DNA of 55,381 nucleotides, taken from an uncultured Flavobacteriales bacterium. Lineage in GTDB: Bacteria > Bacteroidota > Bacteroidia > Flavobacteriales_D > Sanyastnellaceae. A program made the translations under genes and the position numbers. Location of the stretch: positions 1 through 55,381 of the forward strand of contig CALJKR010000025.1 of NCBI GenBank assembly GCA_937974555.1, given 5' to 3'. Shown piece by piece: positions 1 to 8,392 of the stretch. Each line of letters begins with the position of its first letter. The stretch's first letter is position 1. The notes below the pieces were generated by a model that made no database searches, was not told where the DNA came from, and saw only the letters and a list, made by a program, of their open reading frames with translations.

Positions 1-50
1 TGATCCAAAACGGTGAGATGAAAACCATGAGAATGGTTGTGAGCAAGTAA
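1..50 (+). CDS. 3' end of a T9SS cargo protein (partial)
   Basis: The frame beginning at base 3 is open from the window edge to a TAA at 48-50 and encodes only 15 residues, ending MKTMRMVVSK. That ending has the pattern of the last strand of a type A T9SS C-terminal sorting domain (short charged turn, then a hydrophobic strand ending in Lys). A perfect rho-independent terminator follows 20 bases later, which supports this being a true gene end. The identity of the protein lies outside the window. Confidence 0.5.
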   Translation, partial: IQNGEMKTMRMVVSK

Positions 51-70
51 TTGCACACACAACAATAGTA

Positions 71-102
71 AAAGCCCCGTCATTACTGACGGGGCTTTTT
101 TT
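71..102 (+). terminator. Rho-independent terminator
   Basis: A perfect 12-bp stem (71-82 with 87-98, core GCCCCGTCA/TGACGGGGC) has a TTAC loop and runs into seven T residues. It lies just after the TAA at 48-50 and ends transcription of the left-edge gene. The A-run on the other side of the stem is short, so it would work only weakly for the convergent hydrolase gene. Confidence 0.9.
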
Positions 103-112
103 GTTTTAAAAA

Positions 113-817
113 TTAAAAATGAGATTCAATCCATTGCGCCGCTACTTCTGGGCATTCCCATTGCCCCATGTGTCCAATACCGCCTTGGATTGTCAAGGTT
201 GAATTTTTAATTGTTGCATGTTCTTCCTGAATATCAGAAAGGGGAACAGATAAATCTTCTGTGCCTGCAAAAAAGTGAATGGGAATATTCAGTTGGTGAA
301 TTCCTTCAATGAAGTCCATTCTATTCATCATGGCCTCCTGACAGTGCTGAATCGTCTCCACACGAATATTGAATGCATCTTTCACAAGTGTATCAATGAC
401 GTGGTATTTTTTGATTTTAAAGGGTTCTGGAAATAGATTAGAAATCATTGTACGTATGTACAAGTTTTTATTTTCACCCACCAATTCAATGGCTCTTTGC
501 CGCTGATTTTTTTTGGCATCGTTATCTGCATGCAATTTGGAGTGAAATAAACCAATTTTTTCTGGGCGAGCGCCCAAATGCAACAGAGTGCCAATCAGAT
601 AACCGCCCATGGAGTGTCCAATAATGGCGTAGGGTTGAGAAACGTCTATTTGTTGAATAACAAATTGGGCAATCTCTTCCATGGTTTTGGGTGCGATATG
701 GGTAGCGTCACTCCCATGTCCGGGAAGCGTTAAGCGAACAAACTCCAGGGGAAGCTTTTCTGTAAAATCCCACATGGTGGAATTTTCTAAGAAGCCATGG
801 ATCAGATAAATGCGCAT
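113..817 (-). CDS. Alpha/beta hydrolase
   Basis: A 234-residue cytoplasmic alpha/beta-hydrolase. Near the N-terminus it has the HGF oxyanion region after the first strand (YLIHGFLEN), then the nucleophile elbow GHSMGG, an Asp in GTEDLSVP after the sixth strand, and a C-terminal His in GGIGHMGQWE, giving a complete Ser-Asp-His triad. The substrate cannot be read from the sequence; esterase- or MenH-like enzymes share this outline. I place the start at the ATG at 817 (MRIYLIHG), because the in-frame upstream start would overlap the nfu gene and the family begins right at the first strand. It lies 1 base after the nfu stop, so the two are probably co-transcribed. Confidence 0.8.
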   Translation of the reverse strand: MRIYLIHGFLENSTMWDFTEKLPLEFVRLTLPGHGSDATHIAPKTMEEIAQFVIQQIDVSQPYAIIGHSMGGYLIGTLLHLGARPEKIGLFHSKLHADNDAKKNQRQRAIELVGENKNLYIRTMISNLFPEPFKIKKYHVIDTLVKDAFNIRVETIQHCQEAMMNRMDFIEGIHQLNIPIHFFAGTEDLSVPLSDIQEEHATIKNSTLTIQGGIGHMGQWECPEVAAQWIESHF

Positions 818-818
818 T

Positions 819-1457
819 TTATACACTTTGAGCAATCACCTCTTCCACAGCATCAGGTAACTTGGCCTTGAGAAGGTTTTCAATACCACCCTTCAAAGTC
901 GCCGTTGAAGAGGGACATCCGGAGCATGCACCACGCATATTTACGTATACTTTCTTGTTGTCGTATCCTACAAAGTCAATCGCTCCACCATCTTGCTCTA
1001 CCGCGGGACGAACAAATTCATTGAGTAAATAAACAATCTCATCATCATAAGGAGAAGCCGGAAGGCTTGCGATGTTTTGAGAAGCTTCATGGGTGGATGA
1101 AATGGGTTCAGCTTTTTCAGCTCGGCTCATGAGTTCAGCTGGAACATTGGAAACCGCAATCTCATGATCCATCAACCATTCTCGAATATATTCACGCAAT
1201 TGCATGACGATCATGTCCCAATCTAAACTTTCATCACGAGTTACCGTGACATAGTTACTGCTGATAAAAACACGCTTTACAAATGGAAAATGAAATAGTT
1301 CTTCTGCCAAAGGAGACGATCCTTTTGCATCAGAAGATTTTTTGTATTCTACCTGAAGACCACCGCCGATGAGGATTCTGTCAGCGACAAATTTCATCGT
1401 CATGGGATTGGGTGTCATTTCAGCGTATACAGAAGTAGGTATTTTCTTTGTTTCCAT
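819..1457 (-). CDS. nfuA: NifU-family Fe-S cluster scaffold (Nfu)
   Basis: A 212-residue two-domain Nfu protein that assembles or carries [4Fe-4S] clusters to apo-proteins. Residues about 8-100 match the Nfu N-terminal domain (TPNPMTMKF opening). A Ser/Ala-rich linker follows, and residues about 137-210 form the NifU C-terminal domain with the cluster-binding pair C178-x-x-C181 in GACSGCPSS. It is divergent from hutU across a 48-base spacer. A -7 box four bases ahead of its ATG predicts a leaderless transcript. Family assignment is firm; the exact client proteins are unknown. The symbol is by family. Confidence 0.92.
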   Translation of the reverse strand: METKKIPTSVYAEMTPNPMTMKFVADRILIGGGLQVEYKKSSDAKGSSPLAEELFHFPFVKRVFISSNYVTVTRDESLDWDMIVMQLREYIREWLMDHEIAVSNVPAELMSRAEKAEPISSTHEASQNIASLPASPYDDEIVYLLNEFVRPAVEQDGGAIDFVGYDNKKVYVNMRGACSGCPSSTATLKGGIENLLKAKLPDAVEEVIAQSV

Positions 1458-1461
1458 GCTG

Positions 1462-1469
1462 CAAAGTTA
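1462..1469 (-). promoter_or_regulatory. Predicted -7 box for nfu
   Basis: On the minus strand the box reads TAACTTTG, a perfect match to the Bacteroidota TAnnTTTG element. A TTG (plus-strand CAA at 1487-1489) lies 17 bases upstream as a candidate -33 element. Only four bases separate the box from the ATG at 1457, so the start site should fall at or next to the start codon. Confidence 0.65.
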
Positions 1470-1493
1470 GTGTACGTTTTAGTCAACAAGGTT

Positions 1494-1501
1494 TACATTT
1501 G
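1494..1501 (+). promoter_or_regulatory. Predicted -7 box for hutU
   Basis: TACATTTG matches TAnnTTTG exactly and ends four bases before the ATG at 1506. No clear TTG -33 element is seen. The box supports 1506 as the start codon over the longer in-frame extension, which would begin upstream of the promoter. Confidence 0.6.
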
Positions 1502-1505
1502 TTGC

Positions 1506-3557
1506 ATGGAAATGTCTAAAGTTGAGTTTCAGAATCAAATCAAGGAAGGGATACCTGCTCAGTTGCCTCAGGCGCCTGAATGGGACCATAATATTAATCA
1601 TGCGCCCAAACGCAAAGAGATTTTAAACGAGGCAGAGAAGAAATTGGCGCTTCGTAATGCATTGCGCTACTTTCCTGCTGATTTGCATGTTGATTTGGTA
1701 GAGGAGTTTAAAAAAGAGTTGGCGGAAACGGGTAGAATTTACATGCATCGTTACCGTCCAATGGGGGTAATCAAGGCGCGTCCCATCGATTGGTATCCGG
1801 CAAAAAGTCAGCAGGCGGCAGCCATCATGTTGATGATTCAGAATAATTTGGATCCTGCCGTGGCACAACATCCGCATGAGTTGATCACCTATGGTGGGAA
1901 TGGCGCAGTTTTCCAAAATTGGGCCCAGTATCGTTTGGTGATGAAGTATCTCTCTGAGATGACGGATGAGCAGACCCTCGTTATGTACAGTGGTCATCCG
2001 ATGGGGTTATTTCCCTCCCATGCTGAAGCACCACGGGTAGTCGTAACCAATGGAATGATGATTCCCAATTACAGCAAGCCAGATGATTGGGAAAAATTCA
2101 ATGCTTTGGGTGTTACCCAATATGGTCAAATGACCGCGGGTTCATACATGTATATTGGGCCGCAGGGTATTGTCCATGGCACAACCATCACCGTGATGAA
2201 CGCTGCCCGAATGTTGAGAAATCAGAGAGGGGACAAACAGATTTATGAATTACCTGGACAGGGACTACTCTTTGTAACTGCAGGTCTTGGAGGTATGTCC
2301 GGTGCACAACCCAAGGCATCCAATATCGCAGGTTGTGTTTCCATCACTGCTGAGGTCAATCCCAAAGCGGCATACAAACGACATGAGCAAGGATGGGTGG
2401 ACTTTATAGAAACGGATGCGGCCATTGTTGTTGCCAAGGCTGCTGAGGCCAAAGCGAAAGGTGAAGTTGTGAGTTTTGCATACGTGGGGAATATTGTAGA
2501 GGTTTGGGAGGAACTATTGAAACAGAATGTTCAGGTTGATTTGGGTAGCGACCAAACTTCTTTGCACAACCCTTGGGCTGGAGGTTATTACCCAGCTGGG
2601 ATTTCTTTTGATGAAGCCAATGCGCTCATGGCCAATGATCCAGATCAATTTAAATCAGAGGTGCAGAAGACATTGCGCCGTCATGCCGAGGCAATCAATG
2701 CCCATGCAAAAAAAGGCATGTACTTCTTTGATTATGGAAATGCTTTTCTATTGGAAGCCTCCAGAGCCGGTGCCGATGTGTTGGCAACACCGGGATCAAA
2801 GTTGTTTAATAGAACAATCGATGGAGTGGCTTTTTCTTACCCGAGTTATGTTCAGGATATTTTGGGCCCCATGTGTTTTGATTACGGATTTGGCCCGTTC
2901 CGTTGGGTTTGCTGCTCAGGAGATGCCGTAGATTTAGAAAAAACAGACCGAATCGCTGAGCGGGTATTGACCGAGTTGAAATCCCAAGCTCCTATTGAGA
3001 TTCAGCAACAGATGGCCGATAATATCCGATGGATTCAGGAAGCAGGTAAGAATAAGATGGTGGTGGGCTCCCAGGCAAGAATATTATACGCAGATGCTCA
3101 GGGCAGAATGGCCATCGCGCAGGCCTTTAACGAAGCCATAGGACGTGGTGAAATTGGACCAGTTGTTTTGGGTAGGGATCATCATGATGTAAGTGGCACG
3201 GACTCACCTTACAGAGAAACTTCGAATATTTATGATGGTTCTAGGTTTACAGCGGACATGGCTGTACAAAATTTTGTCGGCGATGCGTTTAGAGGTGCCA
3301 CATGGGTGAGTTTGCACAATGGCGGCGGTGTAGGTTGGGGAGAAGTAATCAATGGTGGTTTTGGAATGTTGCTTGATGGCTCAGATCAGGCCAGTGTTCG
3401 CCTAAAGCGAATGCTGCATTGGGATGTGAACAATGGAATAGCACGAAGAAGTTGGGCTCGAAATGAAGAGGCTATTTTTGCCATTAAGCGAGCCATGGAG
3501 CAGGAACCATTGCTCCAGGTAACCATTCCCTATGCGGTATCTGATGATATATTGTAA
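1506..3557 (+). CDS. hutU: Urocanate hydratase
   Basis: A 683-residue urocanase, the NAD+-dependent second enzyme of histidine breakdown, which converts urocanate to 4-imidazolone-5-propionate in the cytosol. Diagnostic stretches include the Gly-rich LITYGGNGAVF near residue 120, MYSGHPMGLFPS, YIGPQGIVHGT, VTAGLGGMSGAQ and the active-site region DYGNAFLLEA with LGPMCFDYGFGPFRWVC downstream. The length fits the long-form bacterial urocanases better than the roughly 560-residue Pseudomonas type. I chose ATG 1506 (MEMSK; ATG 1512 is the alternative) because the -7 box ends at 1501. No other hut gene is nearby, so the rest of the pathway must be elsewhere. Confidence 0.96.
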   Translation: MEMSKVEFQNQIKEGIPAQLPQAPEWDHNINHAPKRKEILNEAEKKLALRNALRYFPADLHVDLVEEFKKELAETGRIYMHRYRPMGVIKARPIDWYPAKSQQAAAIMLMIQNNLDPAVAQHPHELITYGGNGAVFQNWAQYRLVMKYLSEMTDEQTLVMYSGHPMGLFPSHAEAPRVVVTNGMMIPNYSKPDDWEKFNALGVTQYGQMTAGSYMYIGPQGIVHGTTITVMNAARMLRNQRGDKQIYELPGQGLLFVTAGLGGMSGAQPKASNIAGCVSITAEVNPKAAYKRHEQGWVDFIETDAAIVVAKAAEAKAKGEVVSFAYVGNIVEVWEELLKQNVQVDLGSDQTSLHNPWAGGYYPAGISFDEANALMANDPDQFKSEVQKTLRRHAEAINAHAKKGMYFFDYGNAFLLEASRAGADVLATPGSKLFNRTIDGVAFSYPSYVQDILGPMCFDYGFGPFRWVCCSGDAVDLEKTDRIAERVLTELKSQAPIEIQQQMADNIRWIQEAGKNKMVVGSQARILYADAQGRMAIAQAFNEAIGRGEIGPVVLGRDHHDVSGTDSPYRETSNIYDGSRFTADMAVQNFVGDAFRGATWVSLHNGGGVGWGEVINGGFGMLLDGSDQASVRLKRMLHWDVNNGIARRSWARNEEAIFAIKRAMEQEPLLQVTIPYAVSDDIL

Positions 3558-3560
3558 ATA

Positions 3561-3591
3561 AAAAAAGTGGTGCAAACGCACCACTTTTTTT
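3561..3591. terminator. Bidirectional rho-independent terminator
   Basis: Stem 3561-3573 with 3578-3590 (core GTGGTGC/GCACCAC, loop AAAC) is flanked by A-runs on the left and T-runs on the right. It therefore reads as a terminator on both strands and serves the convergent ends of hutU and the repeat protein. Confidence 0.92.
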
Positions 3592-3621
3592 GTGATCTAT
3601 TTTACCATTTTACGCACCGCA

Positions 3622-6309
3622 TCAGTGGGCGATTTGTAGCTTGTAGTTTGTGGTTTTCAAGTTTTGAATCAAACGGACATTGTACAATCCGTTGGCCCAT
3701 TTCGATGTGTTAATGACCAGTTGTTGTGTATTGACATTTTGGAATGAATCCACAAGTTTGCCTTGCATGTCAAATACTTGAATTTGATCCTTATCGTTTA
3801 AACCGCTGATTTGAACTTGATTTTGCGCAGGGTTGGGGAACATCATGATTCCAGTGATGTCAATGCTTTCCGCTGAAAGGGCATCGCAACTCATTTTGTA
3901 AACGGAAGAACTCATGAGTGTGTTCATGTTGTAACCCATGGCATGAATCTCAAATTGAACACTGTCACCACAAGGATAGGGTCCCATCATTTCAGAACCT
4001 ACCTCGTTCATCATTTTCAAATCGTCATTGATGCTATTGGTTACAATGAAAGGATAAGCATTACCCAATTGGCTCAGATTCATCATCACGTAGAACTGGT
4101 TGTTTTCGTTGTCAGGAATCATCTGCATTCCAACAATGGGCATTTCGACTTGATAATAACATGAGCCGTCATCAAAAATGACATTGCTGTCATAGTTCAA
4201 TGCCGATGGATCCATGCAACCGCCGCAGTAGTACATGCAGTTTCCGGCGTCACAAGTAGCATCGGGATTGTAATTGCATGCAAAAGGATCAAGACAACCG
4301 GGAACCTGATTGAGTCCGATGGGCGCGGTGCTGTATCCCAAGTAGGGATTGGTCGTAATGGTTGAGTAGTTGGTCAAAGAGTCGTTGCTCAAATTGATCT
4401 CAAGACTTTCTCCTGTTAGGCTGTAGGCGGTGAATTGGAAGCAATCCGCATTCATACAAAATCCAGTAGTCTCTGGGAACGAACCATAACTGTATTGATA
4501 ATAATCTGCAGTATTGGCCACGTAGTAGAATGGGCCATTGGCTGAGATGACATTCCAATTTTGCGCGGAGCAACAAGTACCGTTATCCACGGTCGCTTCA
4601 GGATTAAAGTTGATGGCTGTAGGGTCTGTACATCCCAAGCATGAATAGTCACAGATGTTGTAAACAAAGCAGGTTGCGTTGGGGTCGTAATTACAAGCAG
4701 ATGGATCACCGCAGCCCAAGGTTTGATTGTTGTCATCTGACCAAATGAATTCGTATTCGGTGATATTGCTGTTGCTGTACACAACGGTTCCATTCTTTTT
4801 GATCTCTAGAGAGTAGGGCATTCCCAAAAGATCGCTCGCATAAATGGATACGCATGTGGATGGAACACAGAATCCGAAAGTTTCACTTGAAAAATCCGTA
4901 GATCCTACTTGAATTCCATAACCGTCAAATGCAGACCAAGAAACCATACCGCCTTGACTGATTGCGGTGATTTCATAATAGTTCGATGTGCAGCAAGTGC
5001 CGTTGTCTACGGTAGCGTCAGGATTGAAATTAAAAGCCGTTGAGTCGGTACATCCTTGGCATGAAAAATCGCAAAGGTTGTAATCGCCGCAGTTGGCCAA
5101 TGGATCATAGTTACAGGCATTTTGAAGTGTACATCCAGTGACAAGATCTCCAAATGAAATTTGAGTATGCACGGTTGCCACATCATCCCATTCATTCGTT
5201 TGATCCCATGAATTGCCTGAAAGAACCAACTCGGTATCATTGTAGGTAATGGTGAAATCATAAGGCATGTTGTTGTTGCCATATGCATAGAAGGTTCCGC
5301 ATCCTGGGTTAACACAAAAGGTTTGATTTCCGATACCTGAAAAAGAACTGGCCTCATTCCAAAAATACCAATACACTTCATTGGGTGTGTTCACTTCGAG
5401 GGTATTGCCAAAACAACAAGTCCCGTTGTCAATGGTTGCGTCAGGATTGAAATTGGAGGCGTTTGGGTCTGTGCACCCTTGGCAAGAGTAAAAGTCACAG
5501 CTTCCATCATCACAGGTAGCATTTGCATTGTAGTTGCACGCATAGGGTGTGGTGCATCCCAAAATTCCGCCGTTGTTCAAAGAAAAGTAATCCCACCAGC
5601 CTTGGGGTAGATTGCCTTGTAGTACAATCGAATTGTTCTGGTTTACAAATTCAAAAGAGGCTGCATTTCCGTCCATGGCTTGAACATAAATCTCGTAACA
5701 TCCGGGGCTATAGCAGAATCCATTGCTTAGACCTGAGAAGTTATCACCGTAAGCGATGTATTGCTGCATTCCATTATAAACGTAATAAATCAAGCTATCA
5801 TTGGACTGCATGGTTAACCAATCGGAGTAGCAACAAGTGCCGTTGTCTACAGAAGCTTCAGCATTGAAATTGTTGGCAGTTGGATCTGTGCATCCTTGGC
5901 AGGAGTAATCACATTCAGCAAAATTGGAGCATGTCGCATTGGGATTATAATTGCACGCGGTTGAATCTGTACAACCGGTGATTGCATTCCATCCGAAATA
6001 AGCAATGGTGTAACCCGAGCTGTCTGTGTATTGAATTTCGGTATTGATTATTTCTCCTTGAGCGGTAATATTCAGACCCGCTGCAACGGAGGCTGGATCA
6101 AAATAACCGTAGAGATAAAAACAACCATAGGGCAGACAAATGGTGTTGGTCAAAGGATTGTATTGAGCCACTTCATTCCAAGTGTCGTATTCAACCAAAT
6201 ACCAATCAGTGGAGTTGAAATTAACCTGTGCTTCATAGCAAGTAACATTTTGAGACCACCCAATGAGCGAGCATAGCGCTACGATAATTGAAAATATGAC
6301 TTTTCTCAT
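3622..6309 (-). CDS. Secreted T9SS protein with five Cys-rich GC.DP repeat blocks
   Basis: An 895-residue exported protein of unknown function. Residues 1-19 are a signal peptide ending GWSQ. Five copies of a module of about 140 residues follow. Each has a Trp/Tyr-rich beta segment of about 80-95 residues, then a Cys-rich block of about 50 residues made of two GC.DP.A.NYNP.A units, the second ending DNGTCC (the fifth is diverged, DDGSCY); the first block starts at about residue 112. Residues about 820-895 form a T9SS type A sorting domain (FPNPAQNQVQISG ... GLYNVRL). Such repeats are common in marine Flavobacteriales surface proteins, probably as disulfide-stabilised or calcium-binding spacers; that role is inference. 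The gene is monocistronic, ending at a bidirectional terminator. Confidence 0.85.
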   Translation of the reverse strand: MRKVIFSIIVALCSLIGWSQNVTCYEAQVNFNSTDWYLVEYDTWNEVAQYNPLTNTICLPYGCFYLYGYFDPASVAAGLNITAQGEIINTEIQYTDSSGYTIAYFGWNAITGCTDSTACNYNPNATCSNFAECDYSCQGCTDPTANNFNAEASVDNGTCCYSDWLTMQSNDSLIYYVYNGMQQYIAYGDNFSGLSNGFCYSPGCYEIYVQAMDGNAASFEFVNQNNSIVLQGNLPQGWWDYFSLNNGGILGCTTPYACNYNANATCDDGSCDFYSCQGCTDPNASNFNPDATIDNGTCCFGNTLEVNTPNEVYWYFWNEASSFSGIGNQTFCVNPGCGTFYAYGNNNMPYDFTITYNDTELVLSGNSWDQTNEWDDVATVHTQISFGDLVTGCTLQNACNYDPLANCGDYNLCDFSCQGCTDSTAFNFNPDATVDNGTCCTSNYYEITAISQGGMVSWSAFDGYGIQVGSTDFSSETFGFCVPSTCVSIYASDLLGMPYSLEIKKNGTVVYSNSNITEYEFIWSDDNNQTLGCGDPSACNYDPNATCFVYNICDYSCLGCTDPTAINFNPEATVDNGTCCSAQNWNVISANGPFYYVANTADYYQYSYGSFPETTGFCMNADCFQFTAYSLTGESLEINLSNDSLTNYSTITTNPYLGYSTAPIGLNQVPGCLDPFACNYNPDATCDAGNCMYYCGGCMDPSALNYDSNVIFDDGSCYYQVEMPIVGMQMIPDNENNQFYVMMNLSQLGNAYPFIVTNSINDDLKMMNEVGSEMMGPYPCGDSVQFEIHAMGYNMNTLMSSSVYKMSCDALSAESIDITGIMMFPNPAQNQVQISGLNDKDQIQVFDMQGKLVDSFQNVNTQQLVINTSKWANGLYNVRLIQNLKTTNYKLQIAH

Positions 6310-6365
6310 GCTGTTTAATTTTGTGCGAATATGGCCCCCACTTCATTAAACAAAACTTAGAAGAG

Positions 6366-6385
6366 GTTAAACTTGAAAGTTTAAC
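6366..6385. repeat. 20-bp near-perfect palindrome between purQ and the repeat-protein gene
   Basis: GTTAAACTT, then GA, then AAGTTTAAC: a 9-bp inverted repeat with a two-base centre, six bases beyond the purQ stop and upstream of the repeat-protein gene. It has no GC-rich core or T-tract, so it is a poor terminator. The symmetry suits a dimeric regulator, but chance or a weak hairpin is possible in AT-rich DNA. Confidence 0.4.
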
Positions 6386-6391
6386 AAATCT

Positions 6392-7084
6392 TTAGACGGG
6401 AAGGGCAGATAGTAGCGATTCAAAAATAAGTCGACCATCCGTGTTGGTCAATTCAAAATCCGAAGCTCTTTCTGGGTGGGGCATCATCCCAAATACATTT
6501 TTGGAGCTGTTGCAAACTCCGGCAATGTTGTTCAAAGCACCATTGGGATTGCTTTCTTCTGTTACTTGACCTTCTTCGTCGCAATAGCGGAAAAGCACTT
6601 GGCCGTTGTCCTCTATTTTCTTAATCTCGTCTGCAGAGGCAAAGAATTTACCTTCCCCATGTGCGATAGGTACTTTGAATGGGGTTTCCAAAGACAAAGA
6701 CTGGGTCAGCATATTGCTATTGTTGTCCGCTTTTAGAAATACATTTTTACAAATGAATTTTCTAGAATTGTTGTGCAACAACGCTCCAGGAAGAAGTTTG
6801 GCTTCTGTAAGAATCTGGAATCCATTACAAATCCCCATCACATATCCGCCGCGATTGGCATGTGCAATCACTTCATTCATGATGGGTGAAAATCTGGCTA
6901 TAGCGCCGCTTCTCAAATAATCACCATAAGAAAATCCACCTGGAACCATGATGAAATCACAGCCTTGAATGTCGGTGTCTTTGTGCCAGAGTTTGACTAC
7001 CTCTTGATTTAAAATATCGCCAAGAGTATAAACCAAGTCTTCGTCACAATTGCTTCCAGGAAAAACAACAACACCAAATTTCAT
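6392..7084 (-). CDS. purQ: Phosphoribosylformylglycinamidine synthase, glutaminase subunit PurQ
   Basis: A 230-residue class I glutamine amidotransferase subunit that supplies ammonia for FGAM formation in purine synthesis, working with PurL (and PurS), which are not in this window. The N-terminus MKFGVVVFPGSNCDED is diagnostic. The nucleophile Cys lies in MGICNGFQIL, and the His-Glu pair in MMPHPERASD near the C-terminus. Length is normal for the family. A TACTTTTG box lies 16 bases upstream of its ATG. purD, the other purine gene here, lies about 2.5 kb away. Confidence 0.97.
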   Translation of the reverse strand: MKFGVVVFPGSNCDEDLVYTLGDILNQEVVKLWHKDTDIQGCDFIMVPGGFSYGDYLRSGAIARFSPIMNEVIAHANRGGYVMGICNGFQILTEAKLLPGALLHNNSRKFICKNVFLKADNNSNMLTQSLSLETPFKVPIAHGEGKFFASADEIKKIEDNGQVLFRYCDEEGQVTEESNPNGALNNIAGVCNSSKNVFGMMPHPERASDFELTNTDGRLIFESLLSALPV

Positions 7085-7100
7085 AATGAATAATTTTTTA

Positions 7101-7108
7101 CAAAAGTA
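7101..7108 (-). promoter_or_regulatory. Predicted -7 box for purQ
   Basis: On the minus strand TACTTTTG matches TAnnTTTG, 16 bases before the purQ ATG at 7084. Confidence 0.55.
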
Positions 7109-7129
7109 CGATTGAAATCTGCTCGGGTC

Positions 7130-8107
7130 TTACAGCCAATGTAAAAAAACAAGTACACAAGTAATTAACCACAAGTAGAAAAAAATGGGTGCCAAAAGAC
7201 TAGTTCGGTAGTGGGTCCAATAATGCCCCCAAATCAACAGCCAAGGCGCAGTGAAAAATGGCATTTGTTGGGGAGAGTTCCAAATGGACCAAGTCAACAT
7301 GGTGATTGAAGCGGAAAATACCAGCAGCAATATGAGGTTTTTGCTTTGCTGCGTTTTGTTGGTTTGACGGTCGTCTTTGTGCATGACACCTAATATCGAC
7401 AGCAAGAGAATCACGATGTACAACCAAAACTGAAATTGCAAATGGATGGGCTTGGAATCTTGCAAGGCCAATTTAAAATTGGGCGTCCAATACACATGGT
7501 CTTGGCTTGAAAAATGGTATGCGTTGAAGTAAATCCAAGGAATAAAAAAACCAACTATAAAAAGTGCCGTTTCCTTCAATGAGAAGGGGCGGGTAAGATT
7601 AACCCCTATCAAAATAAAAATGGGAATAAAAAGATAAATCGCATGAAATAGACAGGCGATGCCTCCAAACAGTGCGGACAGTAGAATAAGATGAAATACA
7701 CGCTTTTGTCTGAAAATTTGAAATGAAAAATAGCAAGACAAGATGAAAAAGAATTCGCCAATCCAAAATTGAAGGTTAGGAAATTGCACCATCGCAATGC
7801 TACTCCCCAGACAATAGATCCAGCCCGTGAGATAGGAAGGCTGAACGTATAATTCGTTATTGTTGTAAAGATTATTAATTAAAAAGGCATTGATAAATAC
7901 CCCAAGGGACAATAATATTCCCCAACCCAGGTTCCAAGGAAATTGAGTATTTGACTCTGCCCAATGCCAGATCATTTCATTCCATCCGCAAAGCAGAATG
8001 ACGAAAATGGTCAACGGATAGGTCAAAAGAAGCAAAGCTGAATTTTGGGTAAGCGTGCGCAAAATCATGAGTGCAAAAATGAGAAGTATTGCTTTGATTT
8101 TTAGCAA
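7130..8107 (-). CDS. Polytopic membrane protein (DUF6427-like)
   Basis: A 325-residue integral membrane protein with about ten hydrophobic segments and no soluble domain. The central stretch resembles the Bacteroidota DUF6427 family by eye: a hydrophobic loop, then NLTRPFSLKETALFIVGFF with a Pro-containing helix after it. I have moderate trust in that match. The start shown is a TTG at 8107; an ATG at 8068 (MILRTL) would remove 13 residues. Function is unknown. It is divergent from the small membrane protein at 8139, and such small partners are typical neighbours of this family. Confidence 0.6.
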   Translation of the reverse strand: MLKIKAILLIFALMILRTLTQNSALLLLTYPLTIFVILLCGWNEMIWHWAESNTQFPWNLGWGILLSLGVFINAFLINNLYNNNELYVQPSYLTGWIYCLGSSIAMVQFPNLQFWIGEFFFILSCYFSFQIFRQKRVFHLILLSALFGGIACLFHAIYLFIPIFILIGVNLTRPFSLKETALFIVGFFIPWIYFNAYHFSSQDHVYWTPNFKLALQDSKPIHLQFQFWLYIVILLLSILGVMHKDDRQTNKTQQSKNLILLLVFSASITMLTWSIWNSPQQMPFFTAPWLLIWGHYWTHYRTSLLAPIFFYLWLITCVLVFLHWL

Positions 8108-8114
8108 TGTTGTT

Positions 8115-8122
8115 TATTTTTG
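8115..8122 (+). promoter_or_regulatory. Predicted -7 box for the small membrane protein gene
   Basis: TATTTTTG matches TAnnTTTG and lies 16 bases before the ATG at 8139. It sits inside the 31-base divergent spacer. Confidence 0.5.
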
Positions 8123-8138
8123 CTAAAATTCTAAACGA

Positions 8139-8327
8139 ATGAACTTACAAAGCGTACTTGCCCCGATAGTAGATGTAGCACAATGGTTGTTTAAGCACAT
8201 CTTGGTTCCATCATTGTCTCCAATGAACACCATCTGTATCATTGCTGGTTTCTTTGGATTGTGGTTGTGGTTGAGAATGCAAAAGTCTTTCACTGCCAAG
8301 GCAAAGAAAGAAGGCACAATTATTTAA
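8139..8327 (+). CDS. Small membrane protein (DUF6341-like)
   Basis: A 62-residue protein with one clear transmembrane helix (about residues 30-47, IICIIAGFFGLWLWL-like) followed by a short basic, Lys-rich tail, predicting a cytoplasmic C-terminus. The N-terminal amphipathic stretch VAQWLFKHILVPSL and the size resemble the DUF6341 proteins found beside DUF6427 genes in Bacteroidota; this is recognition by eye. It is supported as a real gene by a -7 box, an ATG start and conserved-looking context. Function is unknown. Confidence 0.6.
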   Translation: MNLQSVLAPIVDVAQWLFKHILVPSLSPMNTICIIAGFFGLWLWLRMQKSFTAKAKKEGTII

Positions 8328-8392
8328 GTTCAATCGATTGGCACTGACTCCACGCCGGGTTAGTAAAATCAAATCATAAAGTCTTACTTCCT

